A DNA stretch of 64,000 bases from Gracilaria domingensis (GCA_022539475.1 VCMS01000122.1:86896-150895); one strand, 5' to 3'. Positions 19,900-30,949 are shown, counted from the first letter of the stretch. A program made the numbers and translations. The notes: generated from the sequence alone by a model not told the origin.

Positions 19900-21634
19900 T
19901 GTCGTCTTTTTAACTTCATCAGCAGAGATGGGCTAAGAGTTGCCCCAACCAGGAACCGCCATCTCCGAAAGATATAAAAATCATCCTAACACCGCCAAAA
20001 GGCTCACTGGTCTTATCAAAGGATGAGAAAGAGCTCTTCACAAATGATATATAACAATATCCACAAATAAAGACACCGTTGATAAATTGTACTGTTTGAC
20101 TTTGTGGAACATTTCGTTTCTCAATTGCATCATATGAGAAAGAGAGAAATTAAGAAGCACTTCAATGGTGGTCATCCGGAACGAAAATGGATGCACTACT
20201 TTCTTCGCAGGCATCCTGATTTGCAGTTCAATTCTGTGCAGATAATTGACGATCGTCGCATCACAGCGTATTCAACAGCTCATGTCGCCGAACACATACC
20301 TCAATTAAATGCTGTCACAGAAAGATACAATATCAAAGACCCTCACCGCATCTGGAACATTGACCAGACAGGTAAATGCCTCACGAAAATTGTGCATCGC
20401 AGCATTCGGAAGGCACTTGGGGCAACATCTACGCCGTCTCGTACAGTCAACGATTCGAACGAAAGAAAGTTTTGATCATGTTACTTTGATGCCGGTAGTT
20501 TCTGTCGCCGGTGATATGCTTACGCCAGTTGTCGTTCTCCCCAGGAAGCTTGCTTGTTACCATGTTGTGAATGGAAAATATGAATAGCTTCATTCTTCTC
20601 ATCCGCATTGTGACTTGTACCAGAAGGATCCCGCAGGGGTGGATTCAGCTATATTAGAAGATTTGGCACATAAGTTTACGGAGGAAGTAAACCGTTACCG
20701 TAAACCAGACGAGTACGTTCTGTTAATGCTTGATGGATACAGTGCCCATGTGCAGCTCGAGGCATTGTGGCCACTGTAGCAGAACAGAATTTTCTAGTAG
20801 AATCATAAGGGAAAATACGGGGTGTGCACGGGTTTATTTAGAAAATTGGGTGGTCAAAATTGCAATCTACTCCGTGCGCGTGCCTTGAACACCCCGTAAA
20901 TGAACACCAATTTTCCAAATAAACCCGTGCACACCCCGTATTCACCCTCGGACAAAACGTGATTCTCCTAGGGAATTATTGTGAACGGTCTACCATTTCA
21001 CACCTCGCATGCACTTCAACCGCTAGACGTTGGAGTTTTCTCCTCTTTTAAGTCTCATCTTCAAGCATCAATTCACCAAGCAGCCTGATTCAAATCTGTT
21101 TTGGATGCCTTTGATGTGGCCAATTGTATCAATGACGCGTACGGAAAGGCTGTCACCATGATAAACATTCGAAGTGGGCTCCACAAATCTGGCGCTTGCG
21201 TTGCGCAGGAAGGAAAGCCATCACTTTCTCCACTTGAGCATTACTTTGCAGAGGACAAAGAAAACCATCCGTCGCTCAGAGATGTTATGGCAACATATCA
21301 CAGAGCAGCTCGATCCTTGCTCCGGGATGCAAATGTGGAAGAAAACGGAACAATTCGCACAATCAATAAGAGCGGGATAAACTATACGAACGATAATGTG
21401 ATGGATGCGTTAAGGTTGCGGAAAGAACGTCAGAAAAAAGACAAAGACGATGACAATGTTGTAGAGCGCGCTGCTGATGTTCGTCTTTTGCAAGAATTGA
21501 CTGCTAGACGCCCGCTGTTGCGCGAACGATTGAAACGCACGCGTATGGAGCGTCGTTTACATCGCCGTCTTCAGACTGCTGCAAAGCAGTCTTCAATTTC
21601 TTTTGGCTTGCTCGTGAGGCCGTTCGGGTCCTGA
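19900..21634 (+). pseudogene. pogo/Tigger-like (CENP-B type) transposase
   Basis: Order seen: a helix-turn-helix CENP-B-like region ending in HPERKWMHYFLRRHPDLQF (20176-20236), HRIWNIDQTG (20345-20375, first catalytic Asp; relatives have NxDET/Q), VTLMPVVSVAGDMLTPVVVL (20480-20540), YVLLMLDGYSAH (20715-20750, second Asp), then after a 121-bp insertion LPFHTSHALQPLDVGVFSSFK (20990-21055), and a basic C-terminal tail up to 21634. Several frame changes and stops; the frame of the last 177 codons is intact. Non-functional copy. Confidence 0.8.
20816..20940. mobile_element. 121-bp hairpin MITE with TA target duplication
   Basis: Element 20818-20938, flanked by TA at each side. The ends form a near-perfect inverted repeat of about 32 bp (20818-20849 against 20907-20938) beginning CGGGGTGTGCACGGG. 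TA duplication points to Tc1/mariner/pogo-type mobilisation. It sits between the second Asp box and the TSHALQPLDV box of the pogo-like pseudogene, so it inserted after or during that copy's decay. Confidence 0.75.
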
Positions 21635-22762
21635 AGGATTGTGAATCCTTCAATGCCGTTGAAGAAGCCAACTTTTGGTTGGCTTACGGCCTCAAATATA
21701 AGCAATCTTATTAGATCTCTGTCACGTGATAAACAGATGTGAATTCCCACATTATGGGTATGTTGTTTTTGACTACGAATTAGCTTGTTGCTCTTCTTGT
21801 TTTAACAAGACAATGAGACTGGGTCACAGTCTCAATTTTCCAACATTGCTTCTCTGTTTCTTTAGCTTTCCGTAGAGTCAAAAAACGGAACATAAAGATA
21901 ACTCTCTGCGGCGTAATGGCAGAAGCCTGAGAGCCTGTTATTCTCCAATTTTTTTCCCACATTAGAGGACATTACGTGAACATTGAATCAATTCCTATTA
22001 TCGCACTGGTCTGGGTTCTGATAACATACCGGTCCTTGGTTTTCGCACTCAACCAGTACTGACTACCAAACTGGTGCGTGGTTTTCGCACTCTTTTAGTG
22101 CGATAACCAGATCGAGGTTTTATTGCTACTGCATTCTCAAGTACTCACAAGCAATGCACATTCCGTGCGCATACTTTGCAATCGCTCACTGCGCTCGGCC
22201 TTCCAAGTTCCCCGCGCGCGCTGTTCTCTCTCGAGATCTTCGTCCTCGACTACTCCTTCTCGGAAGACTCTTCGTTTCCGCCTTAGTAAATCAGGTCACT
22301 TTAATTTTGCCAGACATGTACTCAATAGCGTAGAACACTTCGTTCCTCTTTGGCCGCTTCTCCTAAAGCTTTTCAACACCCATACTCTCGAATTTAAATA
22401 CTTCGACGAGGTTGTTTTCCTTGTTAGTACTTCTCCTCTGTTTTCTCCAGATTGCTCCGGCGGTTTGACGGTGTCGGATTTTGTTGTCGAGAGCCGCAAT
22501 GACCCGAGTTTTCTTGTCACCAAAAACTTAACCCAAGAACAGGTTCAGGTCATAATCCTACTCTGCAGAGAAAGCTCTCTGTATACAAGCAACATAGGTC
22601 TTCAAAGGCTTTGGCGCAAGTTCTTCTTCTGTACGTTGATTTCGAGTGTGCGCCGAAAACTCTATTACCGTGCTGTTAATCTTTTGAAGTTGTCATTTCT
22701 CCTAATTATAAATACAGAATGCAAAAAGATATTTTGCTTATTCTTGAACAGATCAAACCTTT
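21635..22762. other. Spacer with small inverted repeats
   Basis: 21630-21690 folds back (GAGGCCGTTCGG at one end, TTACGGCCTC at the other, with GAAGGATT/AATCCTTC inside). At 22000-22110 the words TTATCGCACT and AGTGCGATAA occur in opposite orientation; AGTGCGATAA recurs at 23520 and GTGCGATAA near 23555. These may be termini of an element containing the 22763-23482 frame. The plus frame 22123-22815 (230 codons) is Leu/Phe/Ser-rich and unconvincing. Confidence 0.3.
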
Positions 22763-23482
22763 TCAATGGAACAATTTGTTTCTCAAGACCTTTCGGCGGT
22801 GCTGCGGTGTACTAGGGTCTTCTAACTCGGCGATCAATGGTTCTCGTAACACACCGTAATGTTTTGCGTAGAAACTACAAAAATCAGAAAGAGCAGGTTT
22901 CGTGGAACGTAGATTGTTGGTCGGAATATGGTGACCTAGTAGTTTCTGTCCCTCTTTTGAGAGATCTAAATTGACATTTGTCTTGAAGCGACAAGAAAAA
23001 GTCGGTTTGGTGATTGTCACAATTTGTGGCTTGTGTACGACGTCCATCGTAGATGTGAGCACAGCACTCAGCTGCACAACTTCTCTTTCGTCTTCATCGC
23101 AAAGATTATGGGCTTCAAATGCGCACGGAGAATCGCGAGTTTGTTCAGGACGTTCAACAAGAGGAAGTATGCAGTCCTCGCCAATCGCTACATTTTGGGC
23201 ACTGGGAGAAGGTGTCGGAAAAACGGCATCGCCTGATGCATGCGAGAGAGTAGCCGACTCACTCTGGTGTAAAGGTGATGCCTCGGGAGGAGATGGCGTT
23301 GAAGGGATAATGCGGTTGACGAACGATGGGATTGAGCCTGCAAATGCATCGGAGAACGTCGCCAATGGATCGTCAGAAATCAAAGATGGAAAGGCGGTGT
23401 CATCATGTACATACAGATCATGTATGATGCATTCACACGGACCACTGCACTCGCACAAGGAAGGTGGAATGTTTTCTTCCAA
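22763..23482 (-). CDS. Unrecognised 239-residue protein with Cys-rich N-terminus
   Basis: Intact minus frame. The N-terminus has a compact cysteine motif CECSGPCECIIHDLYVHDD that could bind metal. The middle is Ser/Pro-rich and acidic (likely disordered). The C-terminus is basic (RRKVLRNKLFH). It lies downstream of the recombinase of DIRS-like element 2 on the same strand, and GTGCGATAA repeats flank it at 22.1 and 23.5 kb. I do not recognise a family; it could be an accessory protein of that element. Confidence 0.4.
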   Translation of the reverse strand: MEENIPPSLCECSGPCECIIHDLYVHDDTAFPSLISDDPLATFSDAFAGSIPSFVNRIIPSTPSPPEASPLHQSESATLSHASGDAVFPTPSPSAQNVAIGEDCILPLVERPEQTRDSPCAFEAHNLCDEDEREVVQLSAVLTSTMDVVHKPQIVTITKPTFSCRFKTNVNLDLSKEGQKLLGHHIPTNNLRSTKPALSDFCSFYAKHYGVLREPLIAELEDPSTPQHRRKVLRNKLFH

Positions 23483-23726
23483 CGCTACGTTGCGGTTGAT
23501 TGGCGGTGGGATTCCAACAGTGCGATAAGCACGTTATATTAAAAACCTCGTGCGATAACGCGGCACTCGGTTGTGGATATAACTTAAACTTATTTTAATC
23601 GGTTCAAACTTGGTAGAGACAGCTTTCTTGCATTGCTGGCATCGCAGTGGCACGAAGCTTCTCCGTGCCACACCCTTGCACTGCTTAGCGCAAAGGTTCC
23701 CCAAACTCCCGAAGGTCTGTGTCTTT

Positions 23727-24845
23727 CTAGACACATCTGCGATAGCGGTCCGTAATTTCCACAATCTCAGAACTCAGATTTTTTATAGTCTTCTGATCAG
23801 ATTCTCTTATTTTTATTCGCATAAACCACGCGCATCCGTTGGTAAGATAGTGAAACAGTGATGACATGGACTTCCACCTTTCCAATAGGGCAATCTTTTT
23901 GGCTTCTACTCTGTTCATAAAATCATGTAAAGCCTTTCCAATTCTTGCAGAGTGCGAAGTACACTTCAAATGAGATACATTAAAAGCACTCAGAGCGTGT
24001 TTCAGAGTGTTAGAATACTTTTCATACTTGATTGGAAACAAACATTTCTTCCCATTGGTCAGCCTTTTGCAATAGCATTTGAGGAACTCAATGCATACTT
24101 TGTTCACAATAGCCACAAATTGTATCGAACATGTCTTCGTATCCAAAATTTCCACTCCTGCTGTACCAGGTCCATACCCTGAAATTCTAGGATCACCTGG
24201 AAGACCAACATTGTCTACTTTTATTCCCATTGTTTCATTGACCTTCAGGTATGCTGCCCATGATATTTTGAGACATATTGCACTCTGGTAGTCCTCCTAG
24301 ATACGTAGCTTCATGATGAGTGTATAAACAATTTCCATTGTAAAGGGTGTCGAAGGCTGTAGAGTATGCGTGATAGTCGATCCTTTCATGCTTCTATGAG
24401 ACAATGAAAGTCCCGGTTTAGTGCGAGCATCCAAAATGTAGAGACTGCAACAAACATTTGTCATTTCTTGTTTTCGCACAGGTCGTGGATCTGTATCGTA
24501 CACGAAATTGATGTATCCTTCGATCGTCTCGTCAAGATGGTCCAGGTTCTTAAAGCTGGTTGAGCAAATCTTGGTGAAGTTTTTAATTGCCTTACAGTAG
24601 TGCTTGATGGTTTGAGGTTTGTCACTCAGTGATATGAGCTTGTGTTGGGCGAAAAACCGCTCCGCTGAGAATGGAATCTTTGGGCGTGAATCCATGCTTT
24701 CTTCAGACATAGGACTTCGTTTATCATTTTGCGACCCTGTCGCCAGAGTCGCGAGACCCTGACCGGCACTTCCTTTTATGATCATCTGTTGTAGAAAAGC
24801 GGCTGCGCGATTAAGCTCGTTCTGGCGCGACATGGATGTTTGCAT
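23727..24845 (-). pseudogene. Tyrosine recombinase, DIRS-like element 2
   Basis: The N-terminal core-binding part (24297-24845) has the helical pattern of a SAM-like domain (TIKHYCKAIKNFTKICSTSF). The C-terminal part (23727-24230) has SHSARIGKALHDFM (HxxR box) and LERWKSMSSLFHYLTNG, where Trp and Tyr match the last recombinase box including the nucleophile. The link region 24231-24296 holds a frame change and stops. Inactive as it stands. Confidence 0.75.
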
Positions 24846-24853
24846 GGTTCGGC

Positions 24854-25449
24854 CTACATGCGAGATGGGGCGTCAGCTGGGTTTATTGATGTGTGAATAT
24901 ATGCTACGATGGCATGCAGGTCTGCCGCGGTACATAGTACGGCGAACTTCCTCACCATTTGATTTAGCTGGGTGCTGAAGGAAACTACTTCTTTAAGACT
25001 TCCAGCTAGGACGGCGGAGTCTGAAAGAAAAGGAACGTGCATTTTTGTTATTTTCCGTGATATCAGCGATTGGAGCGCTAAAACAGCAGTGTTTCCTTCG
25101 AGCATATTAAGATGCTCATCTCTTTTCCATCTGTGCGAAAAGGCTGTGCTCCATCTTTTCCTTGTCACAAATCGTTCGAGGTCGGAACTCGAGAGCGTAC
25201 ACTGTCATGATTCAGACTCGATGTGTCCAGCTCCGTCCGGCCTGGGTGGAGATTCTTCTTCGGACGAGCTTGTCCTTTTGCGCAACGCGCCGTGTTTCCA
25301 GAGCCTTTTATCCCCTCTGGTTCCGCTACTGTGTAGACGACTCCGCCTTTACTCTTGGATGCATCGAGAGCAATGACCACAGAGCACCTCTCTGTGCTCG
25401 GTGTGAAAGACGCCAAAGGTAGGAGGTTAACCATGTGGTGGAGCTCCAT
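24854..25449 (-). pseudogene. RNase H domain, DIRS-like element 2
   Basis: First part VVIALDASKSKGGVVYTV (first Asp box, 25340-25380). Second part HLNMLEGNTAVLALQSLISR (Glu box), FLSDSAVLAGSL (Asp box) and the ending INPADAPSRM, which closes RNase H in DIRS and Pao-type elements. The two parts are in different frames (junction near 25165). Confidence 0.8.
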
Positions 25450-25548
25450 TTCGGTTCTCTCGATTAAACGTGAGTGCGGGGCGTACGACGAGAGCAGACG
25501 GAAGGTATCAGAAAAAACATATGGTAGCGGACGGTTGGCGTAGGCTAT

Positions 25549-26454
25549 CTATATGGCTTTTTCAATGGTCGGTTTGAGTACCTGAAGAGTGTTGCGGTCG
25601 AGCTCTCCTTCCCCGTGGTTTAGAAGCCCTGCAGACACCTTTCGGAGTCCTTTGCCTGCGTTCTGGAGCTTCAGAAAGGGCGGGGCAATCCTCGCGTGAC
25701 CCAGATTCCATTCCCATCCGATGAACGTAATCTTATTGCTCTCGGCTCTCCCGTATTTAGATGACTTTGACCACTTTACGGGAGCGTTTCGTCGGACTAG
25801 ATAGTTTAAGACCTTCATATAGAAGAGTTCTATGTCCGATTGGTTCCATTCGGCGAATAACGCTTTTACATCGTCTATAATATGCAGGAGGAACACCTAT
25901 TTTCGGGATAGAATGTGAGCCGGTTGCGACGGGGGGAGTGCCGATAGTTCGATATGGTACATTCTGGGAGAAGCAAGCGTTTTTCTAAGGAGGGAATACT
26001 CCTCAGGGAGCGCGAAAGAGACAGCATGATGGGCTATATGGACCGCCCATTTGAAACCCATGGGCAGAATTCATTGAAACGGGCGCATTAAGTCTTTCTG
26101 TTTCGAGAGAAACGTTAGAGATTGAAGAATTCTTCGTCCAAAGGGACCTGGAAGGTTCTCAAAGCACACGGTGGGCACTAGAAAGAGACTTTCAAGCCAT
26201 TCGGGAAGCCGTATTGTGTGAAAAATACTCGCGATATCAAGATATATCGATGAAAGCGGTGCTGAATTTTGTCTTACGGTTCGGAAGAGATCGCGGGTGG
26301 GGAGTGGCGTATAGGGTGGGTTTGTCATAAACGTGTTTTGGTTCCTCGGCCAACTGATACGGCGTTGCCTTGCCCCACTTTCGGTAAGGGCAAAAAGTGT
26401 CATGGTAAGAAAATCGGAGAGCTGTTTCTGATGCGGGAGTGCGGTCCTAACCAA
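25549..26454 (-). pseudogene. Reverse transcriptase, DIRS-like element 2
   Basis: Fingers: PPYTPLPTRDLFRTVRQN, then SIYLDIASIFHTIRLPEWL (first catalytic Asp). After an in-frame stop, PMGFKWAVHIAHHAV (26030-26065) and the FLLHIIDDVKALF box (IIDD replacing YxDD; 25860-25896). Thumb-like KITFIGWEWNLGHARIAPPF follows. All pieces are in one frame apart from stops (26071, near 25900). Confidence 0.75.
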
Positions 26455-26839
26455 CGACTAGAAGACCATTTCTGAGCTTTCCATTCTTTGCAACAGAAGA
26501 GGTTAGGTATTGTTCTAGCAGCATAGGCGAAGTCTAGGGGCAGCCTCTAAAATAGAGGCTTTCATAAGCGGAAGCACAAAGCTCTTCTGCTTGAAGGAAC
26601 TGAAATGGTGAAGGGACTCCTCTCGGAGCTCTAGCTCCCATTCATATCAAGGGCCTCTGTGGTTCTCGCTCGGAAGATCTATTACGTCTGTGCCCTCGTT
26701 TTGCTAGTTGGCAGTCCAAAAATGCCAGTTTCGAAATGCTAGTTTTTCATATGTTAAATTGCACTTTCTGTAGTTTCCATTCGGAGGAAAAACTAGAGAA
26801 ATCTACGACTAATGAATGATTTTGAGGTATGCTAAAGTA
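26455..26839. other. Spacer, no gene seen
   Basis: No frame or repeat recognised; probably the decayed 5' part of DIRS-like element 2. Confidence 0.35.
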
Positions 26840-27269
26840 TGCTATGTTTTTGATACTAGACATCTAAAACTATCAAGTATGAAAGATAGCAGAACCTTAC
26901 TTCCAGTCCTCCACTTTTTCTTGTGCTCTAGGTGAGTGGGCCCATTCGGGTGGTCCACCAACGGACCACATAGGAAGCGCAGAGAAAGGAGCAGTCTGAA
27001 CCGAACGCAGCCAGCCTCCGAGAATACTACGGCTGGAACATTCATTTGATGCAGTACCCCCTGAGCACCACCACCGCAACCGCATATCCTCAGAACACCA
27101 TGATCAAACCCAGAACTCATCTTCAAAACTTCTTCATCGGATGTTGCACGTAACATCTTCCTTCGCACAGTCCCCATACCTCAATCGCATCACCACAGAA
27201 AGCCGTAAACTGAAACGAACTTAGTAGCCATACGCAAAACAACCAAGAAACGTCTCTTCGATACCTGAA

Positions 27270-27850
27270 CCTCTTACCTCTCCATCTCTTTGAGTCCCAA
27301 TCACCTTCCCCACAGTTTTATCGCGGCAGCGCACAAAGACACACGCTGAAACACAATTAGTATCCCTAGCGCGCACACAACCCTTTCAATGCGATATCTC
27401 CCTACGTTTTCGAATTCTCCAGTTCTCGTATCCAAACCCACCCTCACGTCTCTATTCAAGAATCAAGACCCCGCAAGAAGCAGTAATGAAACACACAGTT
27501 AGCAATCAGATAATATACACGAACTTCTTCTCGATTCATTCGTGTTAAATACCTCTCCATGTCTTCCAGTCCGCTAATGCGACACATTCATCCTCCAATG
27601 CTTTACGATCCACCCTCAACGTCTCCTAATACGACACATTCACCCTCCACTGCTTCACTATCCATCTTTTCTAGAGCTTTGACCGATGTTGAATAGGAAA
27701 GTGAACGTTCCCGTTCCTTTTCAAGATGGATCGAAAATCTTCAAGCAGTATTTGGACACACAGTTAGTACATATACAACAAAGGTAAAACTCTTCTCGTC
27801 GAGATATTGTTACATACCTCTCTATGTCTTCCAGTCCTGATATTGCGACA
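27270..27850 (-). repeat. Tandem duplication of an exon-intron boundary unit, about 270 bp
   Basis: The block GACTGGAAGACATRGAGAG followed by a GTATNT donor occurs near 27555 and 27820, and a shorter version (GATGGAGAG with GTAAGA) near 27280. Each is followed by an ACTGTGTGT/branch-point block at a similar distance, giving a period of about 265-275 bp. Confidence 0.55.
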
Positions 27851-28059
27851 CCTTCACGGTCTACCGCTCCACCATATACCCTCAACGCCCACCCTGTGCC
27901 ATAGTTTTCAATCCAATTCAATGGAAGACTGAAAGTTCACTAAGCCAGAACTAAAACCAAACCCATCTGTTAGTCATTAGAACATCACTAATTAAGTTCT
28001 ACAAGCGTCTCCAGTGAGAATTGTAGTACATTTCTCACTCGAATCGCTTCTTAGAGCGT

Positions 28060-28345
28060 AATTAGCGACGTACCTTACGAGCGCGCACATGCGTTCCTAG
28101 AACCTTTGCTCGCTCTCCGTAAATTGCTCGCATCAAACGGGGTCAACAAGAACTAGATCCCATGACAACCGTAGATAGAGTGTCAACCGTACCAGTATGT
28201 CACTCGCATGATCTGCATAATTGTCTTTCGCTCGTTACTCGAACATTTCTCGCATCGAACGAGGTTAGAAACAAATAAGATCGCAGTAAGAGTCGAAACC
28301 GTTACGTGTTTCACGTACCTGTATGGAACTCGCATGAGCTGGAAG
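28060..28345 (-). repeat. Diverged repeats of about 110 bp with donor-like ends
   Basis: Minus-strand blocks CCTCGTTCGATGCGAG (near 28265) and CCCCGTTTGATGCGAG (near 28140), with TCATGCGAGTTCCATACAG before GTACGTG (near 28330) and TCATGCGAGTGACATACTG before GTACGG (near 28205), show repeated units ending in candidate splice donors. Confidence 0.5.
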
Positions 28346-28814
28346 ATAATGTGTCGCAGAGAAGTGCCATGATCAGAGCTTGCATCGCAGTCCTCAGGTC
28401 CGTGCCATGGCACTTTCCTGACTTCTCCAGTGCAGCACTATCTACGTCTAGTGTAGAGTTCACGCCGGCCGCAAAGTACGGGCTCAAAAATTTAGAAATG
28501 TTTTCAGTTTTTCAAAATTCCTTCCCTCCTCAACGTACCCGTATCATATCGTGATGTTCAAGGTTCATTCCATTGTATCCTCGATGGTTGAAGAGGAGAA
28601 GAAAGTGCTGAACAACATGACAACGACCGCTGTAGCGGGCGCCTTAAGTGTATGAGAAATCATAGTTCAGTACCATATCAGGCATCTATCGAGGTTTGCC
28701 GAGATGGCTTTGAAGGGGACTAAGAGTCCTCGATTTCTAAAGCATTTAGAAAGTGTGTGTCGGGAGTATAATTAAATTGGTATTACACGTATCTCCAGTT
28801 ATGAGGTCTTTTCT

Positions 28815-30158
28815 ATGGATGAGGACACAACCGATTTCACCCTGGACGCCCTGGCAGCATATTTTGCCACGAGACGAGAGTATAAACTGAAGGGCCGCTT
28901 TGAAGACATACGAAAGTATTTCTTTATATGCTGCCGGTCCCTAAATGACCTGGCCGTTGACGTATCGAAAAGAAAGAGACTCTCTCTGAAGGAAGTGTAC
29001 GAGATGCAGATTGAAGTCACTAGGTTTGAGAAACTCAGCCTTCCTGAGTATCTTGCGACACAAGCCGCACGCCTGGAAACTGCAGCGACAAAGAAGCGTT
29101 GGGGCGGAAAGATATCGAGAAGGGTGGCTTATGCTCGTTAAAGGTGAAGAAGTCCATCGGGGTGGATTTCATTTCGACTGTGGGGCCTTCTGCTACGGAG
29201 GAAGGGGGAAATGCGACCACGCCTACGACTCAGGTCACTAAACCGGATACTCGGGCGTCGCGTTCTAAACGTGTGAAGGCGAAGAATGCCGCGAAAGACG
29301 TTCAAAAAGTGGTAAGCGACGTGATCTGGCGGCGCCAAGTGGTACGGGGTTGAGAAGGAGCACCACAAGAAGTCGTCGACGAAGGAGGATGATGAGCGAT
29401 AACAATCCCAGGGCTCAGAAGAAGACGAAAGTAAGCGAAGTGCCCCAGGATGAAACATTCGTCATCAATCATCTGCGTAAGCTCGGAGGGAAAGGGGTCA
29501 GAAGCTTCCTCAAAGCTCATCAAATCTCCTTCAGCAGCGACACGGACTCTGATTCAGCGCCGAATGTTGAGACGCGAGGAGACGACACGGATCCTTTCGA
29601 CGACACAGTCCCGGAAATTCTGCCACCGGGGCTGAAGAAAGCAGACAAAGGACCTTACGAGGGTAGGATTCGTGGTTGAAATTGTTGAAAGCAGTTCCGA
29701 CCAAGTGGCCTGCTGGAGTGGACGGGACTAGGTCGTTACATCCGTGGATGGATGCGATACATCTCCGGAAGGGGCACCGAGGCCATTTGCTCGAGCCGAA
29801 GGAATTTAAATAAGTACATCATGCTGTGTCTCGGCATGCTGCGTATCAGGGTCAGAAGCTTCTCAACGAGGTGGTTAGAGAGGGGGAGGTTGATGATGGG
29901 ACCCTATGGGCAGAGGCAGTGAAGAACGATTCCGTCGCGTATATGTACTTTGTGAGCAAGAAGGTTGAGCTTCGGGAGAGAGGTTTCGGTATTCTGGAAG
30001 GCTTTCCTTCTGACAACGACCTTTTGAAGAGGGCTGAAAGTCTCAGCAAGCTCATCGATGGGGATGTAAGCGTCGAGTTATTGGATTTCTTCAAAATAAG
30101 TTTCGAGAAGCCCCAGACCTCAGGGTACCGGAGAATCAAACTACATGGATTTCTATAA
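28815..30158 (+). pseudogene. Unrecognised element-encoded protein, N-terminal part in several frames
   Basis: Four consecutive open frames (28815-29141, 29099-29353, 29350-29679, 29826-30158) that appear to be one protein broken by shifts, each in the same direction. Features: a Leu/Arg-rich helical start (YFATRREYKLKGRFEDIRKY), a basic stretch with RASRSKRVKAKNAAKDVQ and RRSTTRSRRRRRM, a Ser/Asp-rich acidic patch (SSDTDSDSAPN), then helical KNDSVAYMYFVSKKVELRE. A further short open stretch with HPWMDAIHLRKGHRGH lies at 29680-29810. It seems to lead into the 30173-30949 frame. No known family recognised. Confidence 0.45.
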
Positions 30159-30172
30159 TTAACGCGGACAAT

Positions 30173-30949
30173 GTGAGGTATATGGCGACGAGAAGAGGTA
30201 TAGTGGACGAGCTGGAGAATACACCGGAGAGGCATTTGCTTGTGAAAAAGAGGACGTTGTCAGATGCTCGGCTTGGTCAGATATGTCCGGCGCTGGGGCT
30301 ACAAAACAACAAGCAACCGAATGAGAGAATGTATGCACCGAAGACCGGAGGGAGGATCTTATGTACCGGAGTGGCTTGTCAGCGACAGCAACTACGTACC
30401 GACTTCGAGACCTTGACAAACGAAGACAAGCTTGAGGGGAAGAACCCCGGGTACTTCGTGATGGTCTCCGGAACTGTGTCGTTCGCACTTTGGATATGTG
30501 AAGGATCCCACAGTCACTTTGCAGTAACAGCAGAGGCATTTGAATGGTTGGCACGAGGAATGGTTGTGAGAAAGTTCTTTGCCCCACCTATTTCTGTGTT
30601 TATTGGGATGGGGGATGTACTTCATGCCGGTGCGGGCACTAAAGATGGAAGATTCCCGGAAAACCCACTGTTTCGCTACCATATGTATATCGGACCAGAG
30701 AAGTACAGTTTGCCGGATGTATTTCATTTGAATCACCATTTTCGACCGACTTTTGTGGAAGAAGACGACCTCATGGGAATGAAGGACAACACACGTGGTT
30801 CTGCGGTGGACGTAGAATTGGTGGAGGATGGGGAGCACGAGGACGAAGAGGATGAGTTGATGGTCGAGGAAGGGGAGAGCGACGAAGAAGACGAGAACTA
30901 TAAAGCGCAGAGGATGAAGGACGGTACAGAGGATGGGAAGGAGAACTGA
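30173..30949 (+). CDS. Unrecognised protein with a double-stranded beta-helix (2OG-oxygenase/cupin-like) look
   Basis: 258 codons intact. Central region: GYFVMVSGTVSFALWICEGSHSHF, then VFIGMGDVLHAGAGTKDG, then LFRYHMYIGPEKYSLPDVFH. The spacing of GSHSHF, GDVLHAG and RYHMY resembles the iron-binding core of Fe(II)/2-oxoglutarate oxygenases or cupins, with the last His-Arg block placed as usual. The C-terminal 60 residues are strongly acidic (EDGEHEDEEDELMVEEGESD). It follows the 28815-30158 frames and probably was one protein with them. No search was possible; the fold assignment is inference. Confidence 0.4.
   Translation: MRYMATRRGIVDELENTPERHLLVKKRTLSDARLGQICPALGLQNNKQPNERMYAPKTGGRILCTGVACQRQQLRTDFETLTNEDKLEGKNPGYFVMVSGTVSFALWICEGSHSHFAVTAEAFEWLARGMVVRKFFAPPISVFIGMGDVLHAGAGTKDGRFPENPLFRYHMYIGPEKYSLPDVFHLNHHFRPTFVEEDDLMGMKDNTRGSAVDVELVEDGEHEDEEDELMVEEGESDEEDENYKAQRMKDGTEDGKEN

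Larger units (their letters stand above)
23534..26454 (-). mobile_element. Degraded DIRS-like retroelement 2
   Basis: Minus-strand order: RT (25549-26454), RNase H (24854-25449), tyrosine recombinase (23727-24845). Unlike element 1 it keeps the RNase H and the RT catalytic region, but lacks a recognisable gag (26455-26839 is non-coding). Little sequence is shared with element 1, so this is a separate lineage. Confidence 0.75.
26840..28430 (-). other. Repeat-rich tract with strong spliceosomal signals, possible multi-exon gene
   Basis: The minus strand has several introns with textbook signals: 27739-27817 (GTATGT, TACTAAC at 27763-27769, AAG), 27452-27552 (GTATTT, GCTAAC), 27346-27405 (GTAGGG, TACTAAT, TTTCAG) and 27210-27277 (GTAAGA, CTACTAAG, TTTCAG). 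Joining the exons between 27451 and 27123 gives a frame open across two introns (about 67 codons, ending HPMKKF, stop at 27123-27125), with GFGYENWRIRK and VFVRCRDKTVGKVIG. Upstream, exon-intron units are tandemly duplicated (see repeat entries) and have stops in the joined frame. I recognise no family. It could be a fast-evolving host gene, a decayed one, or a spliced non-coding RNA. Confidence 0.4.

Noticed and set aside
22123-22815. 230-codon plus frame
   Set aside because: Leu/Phe/Ser-rich without motifs, overlaps the 3' end of the minus-strand Cys-rich ORF; likely chance.
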